The notes: generated from the letters alone by a model not told the origin. 64,000 bases of DNA from Rhodocyclales bacterium (GCA_016235805.1 JACRIY010000006.1:37459-101458); one strand, 5' to 3'; shown: positions 18,934 through 27,603, counted from the first letter of the stretch. Made by a program: numbers and translations.

Positions 18934-19842
18934 ATGGACAGTGCGGAAGCCGCAAGCGACACCTATGCCGTGCGCGACGCGGAAGCGGCGGCGCTGGCGC
19001 GCGCCGCGACGGACGAACGCCAACATCGCGCCAGCGATGCCCGCCGCCACGCCGATGCCGGTTTCCTCGACGCCCTGCGCCGCAAACAGGCGGCCGAGGA
19101 ACTTGCGATCCGCCAGGCGCATCAGCGATCCGAAGCCGATACCGCAGCGGAGGCCGCCGCAGCCGAGCGCGCCCATGCCCAACGCATGCTCGAACTGGCG
19201 GCCCGCAGCCGGGTCGATGCCGAGGCCCGCGCCCTGGCCGACGCCAGGCGGCACGAATTCGCCGCGGCCGAACTGGCCAAGGCCACACGCGCGCGACTGG
19301 CGCGGGAACAGGAAGCCGAGGAACTGGCGCGTCAGCGCGCGGAATCCGAGCGCAACGCGGCGGAACTCTTGACGGAAAGGATCCGGGGCGAACAGGCGCT
19401 CGAAGCGCGCGCGCTGGCCCGCGTCGCTGCCGAGCGCGATGCCGCCCTGCAATCCGCGCGGCGCCAGGAGAAGGACAGTGAGGCCGCCGAGGCAGCCCGG
19501 GCGAGGGCGCGCGCCGAGCAGGAACTGCTGCGCGAGGAAGCCGGCAGCCGTTCGGCTGAGGCTTTGGCCGCGCTTGCGCAACGCCAGCGCCAGGACGACG
19601 AGGCTGCTTTGGTCCCGGCTGTCGCGCAGGCGGTGACGAGTTCGCCCTCCGGACAGCAGCGGACACTGGTTTCGCGGCTGGGCTGGCGTGGCGGCCTGCT
19701 GCTTTGCCTCGGCATCGCGATCGGCGGCGCGCTGGGTTACCTGGTCGCGACGCGCGGCGAGAGGGCGGTTTCCGCTTCCACACAAGAGGCATGGCAACTC
19801 AAGCTCGACCGCGACCTGCCTGCGCGCCGGGGAGTCAGGTAG
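18934..19842 (+). CDS. Ala/Glu/Arg-rich coiled-coil protein with one C-terminal membrane segment
   Basis: I do not recognise a family. The 302 residues are almost all Ala, Glu and Arg in heptad-like helical repeats from about residue 15 to 235, then a short linker and one hydrophobic helix (GGLLLCLGIAIGGALGYLVA, about residues 256-275). A 25-residue tail follows. It should be a long rod tethered in the inner membrane. The ATG at 18934 is chosen for GGAGG 7 bases upstream; an ATG at 18907 is possible. A long open frame on the opposite strand (18835-20097) is a by-product of the repetitive GC-rich code. It lies between the cofactor operon and a histidine kinase with no overlap to either. Confidence 0.65.
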   Translation: MDSAEAASDTYAVRDAEAAALARAATDERQHRASDARRHADAGFLDALRRKQAAEELAIRQAHQRSEADTAAEAAAAERAHAQRMLELAARSRVDAEARALADARRHEFAAAELAKATRARLAREQEAEELARQRAESERNAAELLTERIRGEQALEARALARVAAERDAALQSARRQEKDSEAAEAARARARAEQELLREEAGSRSAEALAALAQRQRQDDEAALVPAVAQAVTSSPSGQQRTLVSRLGWRGGLLLCLGIAIGGALGYLVATRGERAVSASTQEAWQLKLDRDLPARRGVR

Positions 19843-19922
19843 CGTCGCCAGGGCTGTAGTGCTAGGATTTGAGTGCGGGCTTCCATGGCGCCAACCCTGG
19901 TGCGGAAAGGAGGCTGCGGTCA

Positions 19923-22133
19923 ATGAGATTCCCTTCGCGAACTCCCCCCTCTCGCCAGAAGATCGATAACTCGATCCGCAGCGACTTTTCCGTCCGCTTT
20001 TTCCAGCAGGCCGTCGCCGCGATTCTGATCGGCCTGATCGCTTTTCTGGTGGTGATTCGCATCGCCGTCCCCGACCAGACGGTACGCATGGTGCCACCCG
20101 CGATCGGCATCGTGCTGATGGGCGTGATCTGGTGGCTGATCGGGCGTGGGCGGCTACAGGCCGCGGCCATGCTCTTCGCCAGCGGCGCCTGGCTGGTGTC
20201 CACGATAATCTGCCTGTTTTACGGCGGGGTGCATGCGGCCATCGTGGTCGTCTTCCCGCTGCTGGTTGTGTATGTCGGTTGGGCGATCAGCATGCGCGCG
20301 GCAGCGGGTTTCACCGGGTTGATCGTGGCCACGATCATCGCACTGGTGCTAGCGGAGTCCATGGGAAGCCTGCCGACTCCGCCGCCGACGCCACTGGCGG
20401 TATTCCTCGTGGTGCAGATCACCTACGTTGTCGTCGCGCTGATCCTGGTGGGGTCGCTGGTGCTGGTGTACCAGCGACGGGTGGGCGAACTGGAGCGCGA
20501 ACGGCAGTTCTCGGCGGAGATCATCAATTCGCTGCCGGGCATGTTCTACATGTTCGATGCCAGCGGTCGCTTCATCCGCTGGAACCGCCGATTCAATGAC
20601 GCCACCGTGTACAGCGACAGCGAACTGGCGCAAATGAAAGCCACCGACTTCTTTCGGGACGAGGACAGGGAACAGATCGCGGCGGTCGTGAGCAGGGTGT
20701 TCGCGGAAGGGCACGCGGATATCGAGGCGGACCTTGTGCCCGGTCAGGGGCCGGCAGTGCCGTGCCGGTTCACGGGTGTTCGCGCCACCATCGGTGACGA
20801 ATCTTTCCTGCTCGGGGTCGGCATCGACATCAGCGAGGACAGGCGGAACCAGGCCAAACTGGAGGAGTACCGGCAGCACCTGGAACAAATGATCGAGGCG
20901 CGCACGGCCGACCTGTCGATCGCCAAGGAGGCTGCGGAAGCCGCCAACCGCGCAAAGAGCACCTTCCTCGCCAACATGAGCCACGAACTGCGCACGCCTA
21001 TGAACGCGATCATGGGCATGACCAACCTGGCGATGCGGCGCACCATGGATGCCCGGCTGCTGGATCACCTGGAAAAGATCAACCAGGCCTCCCACCATCT
21101 GCTGGCGGTGATCAACAGCATCCTCGATATTTCCCGGATCGAGGCCGACCGGCTGGTGCTGGAACAGATCGACTTCACGCCGTTCGCGGTGCTGGACAAC
21201 CTGCCGGCGCTGGTCGGCTACAAGGCGGCGGAAAAGGGGTTGGCGCTGGAACTCGACGTCGCGCCGGAAGCGGGCACCGTGGCGGTGTGCGGCGATCCGA
21301 TGCGCATCGGCCAGATCCTGCTCAACCTTGCCGACAATGCACTCAAATTTACCGAGCGGGGCAAGGTCGTGGTGCGCCTGCGACTGGCTGAAGACACGGC
21401 GGACAAGGTACTCCTGCGATTCGAGGTCGAAGACACGGGCATCGGCATTTCGGCGAACGACCAGAAGCGGATTTTCGCCGCCTTTGAACAGGCTGACGGT
21501 TCGATGACGCGCAAGTACGGCGGCAGTGGCCTGGGTTTGGCGATCAGCCGCCGTCTCGCGCGCCTGATGGGCGGCGACATCACGGTGACCGGCCAGCCGG
21601 GCGAGGGCAGTTGTTTCGTGTTTACCGTGCGCCTGCGCAAGTCGGCGGGCGCCGTCGCGCCAGCGCCGACTTTTGAACCCGGCAAGGCCGGCGATCGGTT
21701 GCGGCAGGACTTTGCCGGCAGCCGGATCATGCTGGCCGAGGATGAGCCGGTGAACTGCGAGGTGGCGCGCACGCTACTCGAGGCACAGGGACTGGTGGTG
21801 GATGTGGCAGCCGACGGTGTCGAGGCCGTCGCCCTGGCGCGGCATACGCCCTATGCGCTGATCCTGATGGACATGCAGATGCCGAACCTCAACGGAGCCG
21901 ACGCGACGCGTGCGATCCGGACGCTTCCGGCCCACGCGCGTACTCCGATCCTGGCCATGACGGCCAATGCCTTCGCCGAAGACCGCTTGGTCTGCCTCGC
22001 CGCCGGCATGGACGATCACCTGCCCAAGCCGGTCGAACCGGATCGGCTGCATGAGGCGGTGTTGCGGTGGCTGTTGCGTTCGCGCGAGAAGATCGGTGCC
22101 GGCGCGGCCGGCAGCGCGGTGATCAGTTCGTAA
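19923..22133 (+). CDS. Membrane-bound hybrid sensor histidine kinase (PAS-HisKA-HATPase-REC)
   Basis: This 736-residue kinase has five or six N-terminal membrane helices (about residues 28-185), a PAS domain (about 200-305, FSAEIINSLPGMFYMFDASG), a HisKA domain with phospho-acceptor His354 in NMSHELRTPMN, an ATPase domain (LLNLADNALKF, DTGIGIS, GGSGLGLAI) and a C-terminal receiver with its Asp in LILMDMQMPNLNG. The membrane part is clearly related to that of the kinase at 27700 (shared CLFYGGV and ES.G.LP..PPTP pattern). AAAGGAGG lies 9 bases before the ATG. Its end overlaps the convergent hoxW by 11 bases. No DNA-binding response regulator is encoded nearby, so its output partner is elsewhere. 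Signal unknown; hydrogen or redox state is a guess from position. Confidence 0.9.
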   Translation: MRFPSRTPPSRQKIDNSIRSDFSVRFFQQAVAAILIGLIAFLVVIRIAVPDQTVRMVPPAIGIVLMGVIWWLIGRGRLQAAAMLFASGAWLVSTIICLFYGGVHAAIVVVFPLLVVYVGWAISMRAAAGFTGLIVATIIALVLAESMGSLPTPPPTPLAVFLVVQITYVVVALILVGSLVLVYQRRVGELERERQFSAEIINSLPGMFYMFDASGRFIRWNRRFNDATVYSDSELAQMKATDFFRDEDREQIAAVVSRVFAEGHADIEADLVPGQGPAVPCRFTGVRATIGDESFLLGVGIDISEDRRNQAKLEEYRQHLEQMIEARTADLSIAKEAAEAANRAKSTFLANMSHELRTPMNAIMGMTNLAMRRTMDARLLDHLEKINQASHHLLAVINSILDISRIEADRLVLEQIDFTPFAVLDNLPALVGYKAAEKGLALELDVAPEAGTVAVCGDPMRIGQILLNLADNALKFTERGKVVVRLRLAEDTADKVLLRFEVEDTGIGISANDQKRIFAAFEQADGSMTRKYGGSGLGLAISRRLARLMGGDITVTGQPGEGSCFVFTVRLRKSAGAVAPAPTFEPGKAGDRLRQDFAGSRIMLAEDEPVNCEVARTLLEAQGLVVDVAADGVEAVALARHTPYALILMDMQMPNLNGADATRAIRTLPAHARTPILAMTANAFAEDRLVCLAAGMDDHLPKPVEPDRLHEAVLRWLLRSREKIGAGAAGSAVISS
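21663..21673 (+). repeat. Repeated word GCGCCGACTNT, copy 3 (in the kinase at 19923)
   Basis: Exact match in a different frame; reads Ala-Pro-Thr-Phe. Confidence 0.7.
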
Positions 22134-22584
22134 CGGCGATCCAGCCGGCGGCAGCTTCCAGCGCCGCGGCGAGGTTGGCCTGAGCGGCGTCGCTCAGGGG
22201 TTCGCCGAGTTCGAAAGCTTGGGCGCGGATCGCCAGCAGCCAGCAGGGTGGCGGTTCGCCGTCGTCGATGTCTGCAAATACCTTGAGCACGGCCTGCGGA
22301 CTCATGGCGTGGGTGGTGAAACTGGCATCGCGTGCGGCCTCGATGCGCGCCAGAGTGCACGGCGGAGCGGCGTCGAGGCTGGCGTCCACGAACAGCACGC
22401 GGCGACGGCCTTGCAGGTCGAGCGCGTGTTCCACCTGCAACTGGAAATCGGTCAGAAAGTCGACCTCGCCCCATTCCGGATGGCGGGCGGCGAGCGCGGT
22501 GAAATGCTCGACGAAGAGCGGCCCCAATGCGTCGTCGCCACGGCTGGGATTGCCCCAGCCGAAGACCAGCGTCGGCGCCGTCAA
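22123..22584 (-). CDS. hoxW: HoxW-type hydrogenase maturation endopeptidase
   Basis: This 153-residue protein of the HycI/HoxW protease family has FGWGNPSRGDDALGPLFVEH at the start (the nickel-sensing Asp lies in GDDALG) and FVDASLD in the middle. It cuts the C-terminal tail off the nickel-loaded HoxH just after the last His of DPCxxCxxH. The start is TTG at 22584, sharing TTGA with the hoxH stop, so translation is coupled. Last gene of hoxFUYHW. Its 3' end runs 11 bases into the convergent kinase gene. The family is certain; pairing with HoxH follows from position. Confidence 0.88.
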   Translation of the reverse strand: MTAPTLVFGWGNPSRGDDALGPLFVEHFTALAARHPEWGEVDFLTDFQLQVEHALDLQGRRRVLFVDASLDAAPPCTLARIEAARDASFTTHAMSPQAVLKVFADIDDGEPPPCWLLAIRAQAFELGEPLSDAAQANLAAALEAAAGWIAVTN

Positions 22585-24080
22585 GGAAGTTCGCGAATTT
22601 CGCGCGTAAGGCCGCGATGGTCGCGCGTGGCCTCGTCGAGTACCGTACCGTCAGCGCCGACTATTGCGATTTCCAGCGGCATTTGCCCCAGCGCATGCGT
22701 GGCGCAGGACAGGCAGGGGTCGAAGGCGCGGATGGCGATCTCGATGTGATTGAGCAGGCCCTCGGTGATCTCGACTCCGTCGAGGTACTGCTTGGCCACC
22801 TCGCGCACTGCCGTGTTCATGGCCTGGTTGTTGTGCGTGGTGGAAACGATCAGGTTGGCGCGGGTCACCTGGTCGTTCTCGTCGACCCGGTAGTGGTGGA
22901 TCAGTGTGCCGCGCGGCGCCTCGATGACGCCGACTCCGCGTTCCTGGCGCTGGCCGGTAGCCATGAGGTCGTGGCCGACGATGTCGTCGTCGTGCAGCAG
23001 GTCCTTGATGGTTTCGGCGGCGTGCAGCATCTCGATCATGCGCGCCCAGTGGTAGCCCAGCGTGGCGCCGGCGGCGCTGCCGCCGTCGAAGGCGAGGAAG
23101 GTCTCGCGCTCCCTGTCCGCCAGCGGCGTGGGGATGTGGTCGCACATCGTCACGCGCGACAGCGGGCCGACGCGATAGGAGCCGTCTTCGGTACCGAGCG
23201 ACTTGAAGAAGGGAAACTTCATGTAGGACCAGGGCTTGACGTCCTCGCCGATCACGTCCCAGTAGCGGCTGTAGTCGAAATGGTCGAACAGCGTCTTGCC
23301 GTCGATGTCGCGCGCGCGCAGGCCACCGTGGTAAAGGTCCATCGCGCCGTCGGCGCGCACCAGGCACATGCCGGCCGAGCGGAAGCGGCCGAAGGCGTTG
23401 TACTGCGTCAGGTTTTGTTCGAACAGGCCGCGGATGATGCCCACCGCGTCGCGGCTCCAGGCCACCATCTGGTAGGCGTCCTTGAGCAACTCGGCGCGTT
23501 CTTCGGCCGAGAGCGACTTGTTCACCCCGCCCGGAATCGAACCCGTGCCGTGCACCCGCTTGCCGGCGGTCATGCGTATCACTTCCTGGCCGTACTTGCG
23601 CAGCAGCACGCCCTTCTTGGCCACCTCGGGGTGTGCGGCGACGACGCCGACGATGTTGCGTTTGGCCATGTCCGAGCCAAAGCCGAACAGCAGGTCGGGC
23701 GAGGACAGGTGGAAGAAGTGCAGGGCATGCGATTGCAGCATCTGGCCGGCGTGCATCAGGCGGCGGATCTTGTCTGCGGTCGGCGTCAGTTGCTTGATGC
23801 CGAGCATCATGTCCAGCGCCTTGGAGGCCGCGAGGTGGTGCGAGACCGGGCAGATGCCGCAAAGGCGCTGCACCATCACCGGCACTTCCCAGTAGGGGCG
23901 GCCCTGGATGAATTTTTCGAAGCCACGGAACTCGACGATGTGCAGGCGCACCTGGTGCACCTTGTTGTCGTCGTCGAGCAGGATGGTGACCTTGCCGTGG
24001 CCTTCCACCCGCGACACGGGATCGATGGCGACGCGGCGCAGCTTTTCGGGAGATTTGGCGGTTTCGAGTTCGAATGTCAT
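22581..24080 (-). CDS. hoxH: NAD-reducing [NiFe] hydrogenase large subunit HoxH
   Basis: This 499-residue catalytic subunit of the bidirectional hydrogenase binds Ni-Fe(CN)2CO. The two cysteine pairs are RLCGICPVSHH (about residue 70) and DPCLSCATH (about residue 455), giving all four cysteine ligands, with RVEGHGKV at the N terminus. A 37-residue tail after the final His is the part removed by HoxW. It works with HoxY as the hydrogenase module, feeding electrons to HoxFU and NAD+ in the cytoplasm. The ATG at 24080 has only a weak GAGAA ribosome site. Unlike the other hox genes, it is separated from its upstream neighbour hoxY by 234 bases containing two hairpins. The repeated word occurs antisense at 22654. 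Confidence 0.95.
   Translation of the reverse strand: MTFELETAKSPEKLRRVAIDPVSRVEGHGKVTILLDDDNKVHQVRLHIVEFRGFEKFIQGRPYWEVPVMVQRLCGICPVSHHLAASKALDMMLGIKQLTPTADKIRRLMHAGQMLQSHALHFFHLSSPDLLFGFGSDMAKRNIVGVVAAHPEVAKKGVLLRKYGQEVIRMTAGKRVHGTGSIPGGVNKSLSAEERAELLKDAYQMVAWSRDAVGIIRGLFEQNLTQYNAFGRFRSAGMCLVRADGAMDLYHGGLRARDIDGKTLFDHFDYSRYWDVIGEDVKPWSYMKFPFFKSLGTEDGSYRVGPLSRVTMCDHIPTPLADRERETFLAFDGGSAAGATLGYHWARMIEMLHAAETIKDLLHDDDIVGHDLMATGQRQERGVGVIEAPRGTLIHHYRVDENDQVTRANLIVSTTHNNQAMNTAVREVAKQYLDGVEITEGLLNHIEIAIRAFDPCLSCATHALGQMPLEIAIVGADGTVLDEATRDHRGLTREIRELP
22654..22664 (+). repeat. Repeated word GCGCCGACTNT, copy 4 (antisense in hoxH)
   Basis: Exact match on the plus strand, opposite to the hoxH coding strand. 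Confidence 0.7.
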
Positions 24081-24160
24081 GGTGTTCTCGGTGGCACTTG
24101 ATGTGAAACAAATCGTTCGGAGCAGCGCGTGAAAGTCGAGCGCAGCGAGCCGACCAGAAG

Positions 24161-24178
24161 CCTCCCCGGGAGGGGAGG
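24161..24178. repeat. Inverted repeat CCTCCCC/GGGGAGG
   Basis: A perfect 7-base all-but-two-GC stem with loop GGGA in the hoxY-hoxH spacer. It is not followed by a T-run in either direction, so it is not a standard terminator. Confidence 0.6.
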
Positions 24179-24226
24179 ATGGGAGGGGCGGGCCTTCAAT
24201 TCGCTTTTAGTTACGGCCGCTGCGCT

Positions 24227-24249
24227 TAACGCCGATGATGCCGGCGTTA
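24227..24249. repeat. Inverted repeat TAACGCCG/CGGCGTTA
   Basis: A perfect 8-base stem with the 7-base loop ATGATGC, the second hairpin of the hoxY-hoxH spacer. No adjacent T-run. Confidence 0.6.
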
Positions 24250-24314
24250 GCCTCCACTGAAACGTCGTTTTCGCGTGTTCCATCTTCGGCGGACGGGTCT
24301 CGGTGCAATAAGCG

Positions 24315-24872
24315 TTAGTCGTAGTGCATCAGGCCGTGGCCCAGGGTGGGCGTTCGCCCGGCCAGAAGATCGGTGAGCAGTTTCCAGATGGCGTCTGCCG
24401 GCGGAGGGCAGCCGGGCAGGAAGTAGTCGATCTTCACCACCTCGTGGATCGGGTGCACCTCGTTGAGCGGCAGCGGCAATTCCGGGTCGTTGGGGATGCC
24501 GCCGTGCGAGAGGCCGACGTCGGTCTGGTAGACCTCTTCCAGCACGTCGCGCAGGTCGAGGTGGTTGCGCTGCGCCGGCAGGCCGCCGTTGATGGCGCAG
24601 GCCCCCATCGCCACCAGGAACTTGCAGTTCTTGCGGAACTCGCGCAGCACATGGACGTTCTCGGCATTGCACAGGCCGCCCTCGATGATGCCGAGGTCGC
24701 AGGGCCCGCAATGCTTGATGTCGGTCAGCGGCGAGCGGTCGAACTCGATCAGGTCGAGCAGCGGGATGATGCGTTCGTCGATGTCGAGGAAGGACATGTG
24801 GCAACCGAAACAGCCGGCGAGGCTGGTGGTGGCGACGCGCAGCTTTTTGACTGCAGGGGCAGGGGCGTTCAT
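24315..24872 (-). CDS. hoxY: NAD-reducing hydrogenase small subunit HoxY
   Basis: This 185-residue subunit carries the proximal [4Fe-4S] cluster next to the Ni-Fe site. Cluster cysteines are visible in AGCFGCHMSFLD (about residue 21), KHCGPCDLGI, VAMGACAINGG and YFLPGCPPPADAI. Its length matches the short HoxY type, which lacks the medial and distal cluster domain of membrane-bound small subunits and has no Tat signal, so it stays in the cytoplasm. The ATG at 24872 overlaps the hoxU stop (ATGA). The frame is open upstream only as shadow of hoxU. Confidence 0.94.
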   Translation of the reverse strand: MNAPAPAVKKLRVATTSLAGCFGCHMSFLDIDERIIPLLDLIEFDRSPLTDIKHCGPCDLGIIEGGLCNAENVHVLREFRKNCKFLVAMGACAINGGLPAQRNHLDLRDVLEEVYQTDVGLSHGGIPNDPELPLPLNEVHPIHEVVKIDYFLPGCPPPADAIWKLLTDLLAGRTPTLGHGLMHYD

Positions 24873-25582
24873 TGGGTTTCCTCCGTGACCTGCAGGTTGA
24901 TCGGCAGCTTGTCGTATTTGCGCTCGCCGATGGGAACGGCGAAGCCCTTGCGCTTGGGCAGGATGACGCCGACCGGGCAGATGCTGGCGGCGCGGTCGGT
25001 GAGGGCGAAGTCGGTGTCGGCGAGCTTGCCCGATTCGCTGCTGATGTGGATGCGGCGGCCGAGCAGTCCGCGCCCGCCCATGGAGAAGACATTCTTGCCG
25101 TCGACTTCGCGCGAAGCGGTGACGCACAGGCTGCACATGATGCAGCGGTTGAAGTCGAGCAGGATGTCAGGGTGCGAGGCGTCCACCGGGCGGTCGGGAT
25201 AGAACATGTCGAAGTGCGGCGACACCATCTTCAGCTCGTAGGCGGTGGCCTGCAGGCTGCAGTTGCCGCTCTTCTCACACGATGGGCAGAAATGGTTGCC
25301 TTCGACGAAATACATCTGCAGCAGCGTGCGGCGCTTGTCATCCAGTTCGGTGCTGCGGTTTTCGACGTTCATGCCGGCCTGGGCCGCCATGGTGCAACTG
25401 GAGCCGAAGCGGCCATTGACCTTGACCGTGCAGATCTTGCACGAGCCGTGCGCCTTGAACTCCGGATGCCAGCACAGGTGCGGGATGTACACGCCGTGCG
25501 CGGTGGCCGCCTGGATGATGGTCTGCCCCGGCGTGAAGGGAATCTCTTCGCCGTCCAGGAGGAAGGTATTGGTCTCGTTCAT
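24869..25582 (-). CDS. hoxU: NAD-reducing hydrogenase diaphorase subunit HoxU
   Basis: This 237-residue iron-sulfur protein resembles the N-terminal part of NuoG. A plant-type [2Fe-2S] motif lies at residues 35-65 (HLCWHPEFKAHGSCKICTV, then SCTMAAQ). A His/Cys cluster region follows (HFCPSCEKSGNCSLQ) and then a 4Fe-4S site (FNRCIMCSLCV with a later ICPVG). It wires HoxY to the flavin subunit HoxF. It overlaps hoxF and hoxY by 4 bases on each side. Length and motif order fit HoxU of soluble hydrogenases. Confidence 0.94.
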   Translation of the reverse strand: MNETNTFLLDGEEIPFTPGQTIIQAATAHGVYIPHLCWHPEFKAHGSCKICTVKVNGRFGSSCTMAAQAGMNVENRSTELDDKRRTLLQMYFVEGNHFCPSCEKSGNCSLQATAYELKMVSPHFDMFYPDRPVDASHPDILLDFNRCIMCSLCVTASREVDGKNVFSMGGRGLLGRRIHISSESGKLADTDFALTDRAASICPVGVILPKRKGFAVPIGERKYDKLPINLQVTEETQ

Positions 25583-27459
25583 GCGTTTGCCTCATCTGGC
25601 GAATGCGCTGCAAAGTGCGCGCCGGCGTCGTCGCGGCCGGTCATCTGGCGCGCTTCGGAAAGGGCGGCGTCGAGGTCGAATGCCGGTTCGTAATCGAGCG
25701 ACATCAGCCGGGTTTCATAGGCCGGGCGGAACTTGTTGAGGGTGTCGAACACCGGGTTGCAGGCGGTATTGCCCAGGCCACAGTGGCTGGCGCCCTGCAT
25801 CAGGCGGTGCAGCTTGAACAGTTCGTTGATGTCGTAGGGCGAGCCGTGGCGGTTGGCGATCTTGTCCATGATGTTGCGCACCAGCGTCGTGCCGACCCGG
25901 CAGGGGGTGCAGAAGCCGCAGGACTCGTGGGCAAAGAAGTGCGAGAAATTACGCGCTACCTCGAACATGTCACGGCTGGTGTTGAACACCATGAAGGCGC
26001 CGGCGGTGGGCACGTCCTCGAAGGCGATCCTGCGGTCGAACTCGTCTTCCGCCAGGCACATGCCGGAGGGACCGGAAATTTGCACCGCGAGCGTATCGGT
26101 GGCACCGCAGTCGGCGAGCACCTGGCGCACGGTGACGCCGTAGGGGTACTCGTAGATGCCGGGCCGGGCGACGTCGCCCGAGACCGAGAGGATCTTGGTG
26201 CCCGTCGATTGCTTGGTGCCGATCGCGGCAAACCAGTCGCCGCCGTGCAGCGCGACCAGTGCGGCCGAGGCGAAGGTTTCGACATTGTTCACGATGGTCG
26301 GCTGGTCGAGGTAGCCGTTGGTGACCGGGAAGGGCGGGCGCACGCGCGGCCGGCCCGGCTTGCCTTCGAGCGATTCGATCAGCGCAGATTCTTCGCCGCA
26401 GACATAGGCACCGGCGCCCAGATGAATCTCGATGTCGAAGCGGGCGCCGGGGATGTCGAGGATGCTCTTGCCCAGCAGGCCGGCGGCACGACGGCGGGCG
26501 AGCACGGCTTCCAGCGGCTCCAGCAGGTAGCGGTATTCGCCGCGCAGGTAGAGAAAACCGCGGGTGGCGCCTACCGCGTAGGCGGCAACGGTCATGCCTT
26601 CGAAGACCAGGTCGGCGTAGGACGTCAGCAGCACGCGGTCCTTGAAGGTGCCGGGTTCGCCCTCGTCGGCATTGCAGACCACGATGCGTTCCTGGTCGGC
26701 GCGCAAGGGCGCATTGCGGCAGGCCTCCCACTTGAACCGAGTGGAAAAGCCGGCGCCGCCGCGGCCGCGCAACTTGGAGCGCTGGATTTCATCGAGCATC
26801 GCCATCGGGCCGGCGATGCCGTGCGGCAGGGATTCGCGGAAGGAGCGGTTGTTCGATGACGACAGCCCGTCGACCTCGGCCCGTTCATGGGCGGCGCGCA
26901 AGGCCGAGCCGGGGGCGAAATTGCCGGCAAGCAGGATCTCGGTGCGCCTGACGTTGTCCTGTACCGCGAACCATTCCGCCGGCCATTCGGCGATGGGTAC
27001 CTCGGTGCGGATCAGTTCGGCCATTTCATCGACGCGCTGCAGGGTCATGCCGGTGACGGCACGGTAATTCACCAGCAGGGCCGGGCCCTGGTCGCACATG
27101 CCGGTGCAGGAGGTGGTGTTGACGCTGACCAGTCCGTCTTCGGACACCCGGCCGGGTTCCAGCCAGAGCTTCTTGCACATGGCATCCATGAGATCGGTAT
27201 TGCCCAGCATGCGGTCGGTGATGTTGTCCGACCAGAGCACGCAGTACTTGCCGCGCTGGCGCGTGTGAAAGAAGCTGTAGAAGGCGGCCGTGCCGCTGAC
27301 CTGGGCACGCGGCCAGCCGACGCCTTCGGCGATGTAGCTCAGGGTGGCGGGCGACAGCCAGCCCAGTTGCTCCTGGACTTCGCGCAGGATCTGCACCAGG
27401 CGCGTGCCATTGCGATCGTGGTGCGCAAGGACGGCGTCGATTCGGGAAAAATCGGTCAT
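25579..27459 (-). CDS. hoxF: NAD-reducing hydrogenase diaphorase subunit HoxF
   Basis: This 626-residue flavoprotein, a NuoE-NuoF fusion, reduces NAD+ with electrons from H2 or runs in reverse. The NuoF-like part shows the FMN/NADH site GRGGAGFSTRFKWEACR and CNADEGEPGTFKDR, and the 4Fe-4S motif ESCGFCTPCRVGTTLV. In the N-terminal NuoE-like domain only one cysteine pair is intact (TSCTGMCDQGP). The first pair (C-x4-C) is reduced to CVLWSD, so that [2Fe-2S] site is probably incomplete. The ATG at 27459 has GAGG 7 bases upstream; the longer frame to 27516 lies in the promoter. First gene of hoxFUYHW. Confidence 0.95.
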   Translation of the reverse strand: MTDFSRIDAVLAHHDRNGTRLVQILREVQEQLGWLSPATLSYIAEGVGWPRAQVSGTAAFYSFFHTRQRGKYCVLWSDNITDRMLGNTDLMDAMCKKLWLEPGRVSEDGLVSVNTTSCTGMCDQGPALLVNYRAVTGMTLQRVDEMAELIRTEVPIAEWPAEWFAVQDNVRRTEILLAGNFAPGSALRAAHERAEVDGLSSSNNRSFRESLPHGIAGPMAMLDEIQRSKLRGRGGAGFSTRFKWEACRNAPLRADQERIVVCNADEGEPGTFKDRVLLTSYADLVFEGMTVAAYAVGATRGFLYLRGEYRYLLEPLEAVLARRRAAGLLGKSILDIPGARFDIEIHLGAGAYVCGEESALIESLEGKPGRPRVRPPFPVTNGYLDQPTIVNNVETFASAALVALHGGDWFAAIGTKQSTGTKILSVSGDVARPGIYEYPYGVTVRQVLADCGATDTLAVQISGPSGMCLAEDEFDRRIAFEDVPTAGAFMVFNTSRDMFEVARNFSHFFAHESCGFCTPCRVGTTLVRNIMDKIANRHGSPYDINELFKLHRLMQGASHCGLGNTACNPVFDTLNKFRPAYETRLMSLDYEPAFDLDAALSEARQMTGRDDAGAHFAAHSPDEANA

Positions 27460-27504
27460 GAATGAACCTCGTTGGGATGGCCTGTGCTGCGGATAGTGCG
27501 TCGC

Positions 27505-27545
27505 AGCATATCGCATCTGAATACGGTCGGCTTAATCTGGATCAA
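27505..27545 (-). promoter_or_regulatory. Likely FNR-dependent promoter of hoxFUYHW
   Basis: TTAATCTGGATCAA at 27532-27545 matches the FNR/ANR consensus TTGAT-N4-ATCAA at 9 of 10 positions. A -10-like TATGCT (27510-27505, minus strand) puts the start point near 27498, so the FNR box is centred about 41 bases upstream, the class II activation position. The 5' leader would be about 40 bases. The inference is that hox is switched on when oxygen is low. Confidence 0.65.
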
Positions 27546-27589
27546 ACCTTGCTCATACCGGCCTGGTTAACGGCCCGGGATCAGGGAAC

Positions 27590-27603
27590 TTGATCTTGCG
27601 CAA
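27590..27603. promoter_or_regulatory. Weak FNR-like half-site
   Basis: TTGATCTTGCGCAA has one perfect half-site (TTGAT) and a degenerate second half (CGCAA). It lies between divergent hoxF and the kinase at 27700 and could serve either, but on its own it is weak. Confidence 0.25.

Larger units (their letters stand above)
24081..24314 (-). other. 234-base spacer inside the hox operon with two hairpins
   Basis: hoxF, hoxU and hoxY overlap by 4 bases each, and hoxH and hoxW overlap too, yet hoxY and hoxH are separated by this spacer. It holds hairpins at 24161-24178 and 24227-24249 and no credible gene. It may allow RNA processing or separate control of hoxHW, or be an inserted repeat. Confidence 0.55.

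Noticed and set aside
18835..20097. 420-residue minus-strand open frame over the coiled-coil gene
   Set aside because: It is Arg/Pro/Gly-rich, runs into the kinase gene, and lacks a ribosome site. The plus-strand frame gives heptad-like helices and a clear membrane segment with a strong ribosome site.
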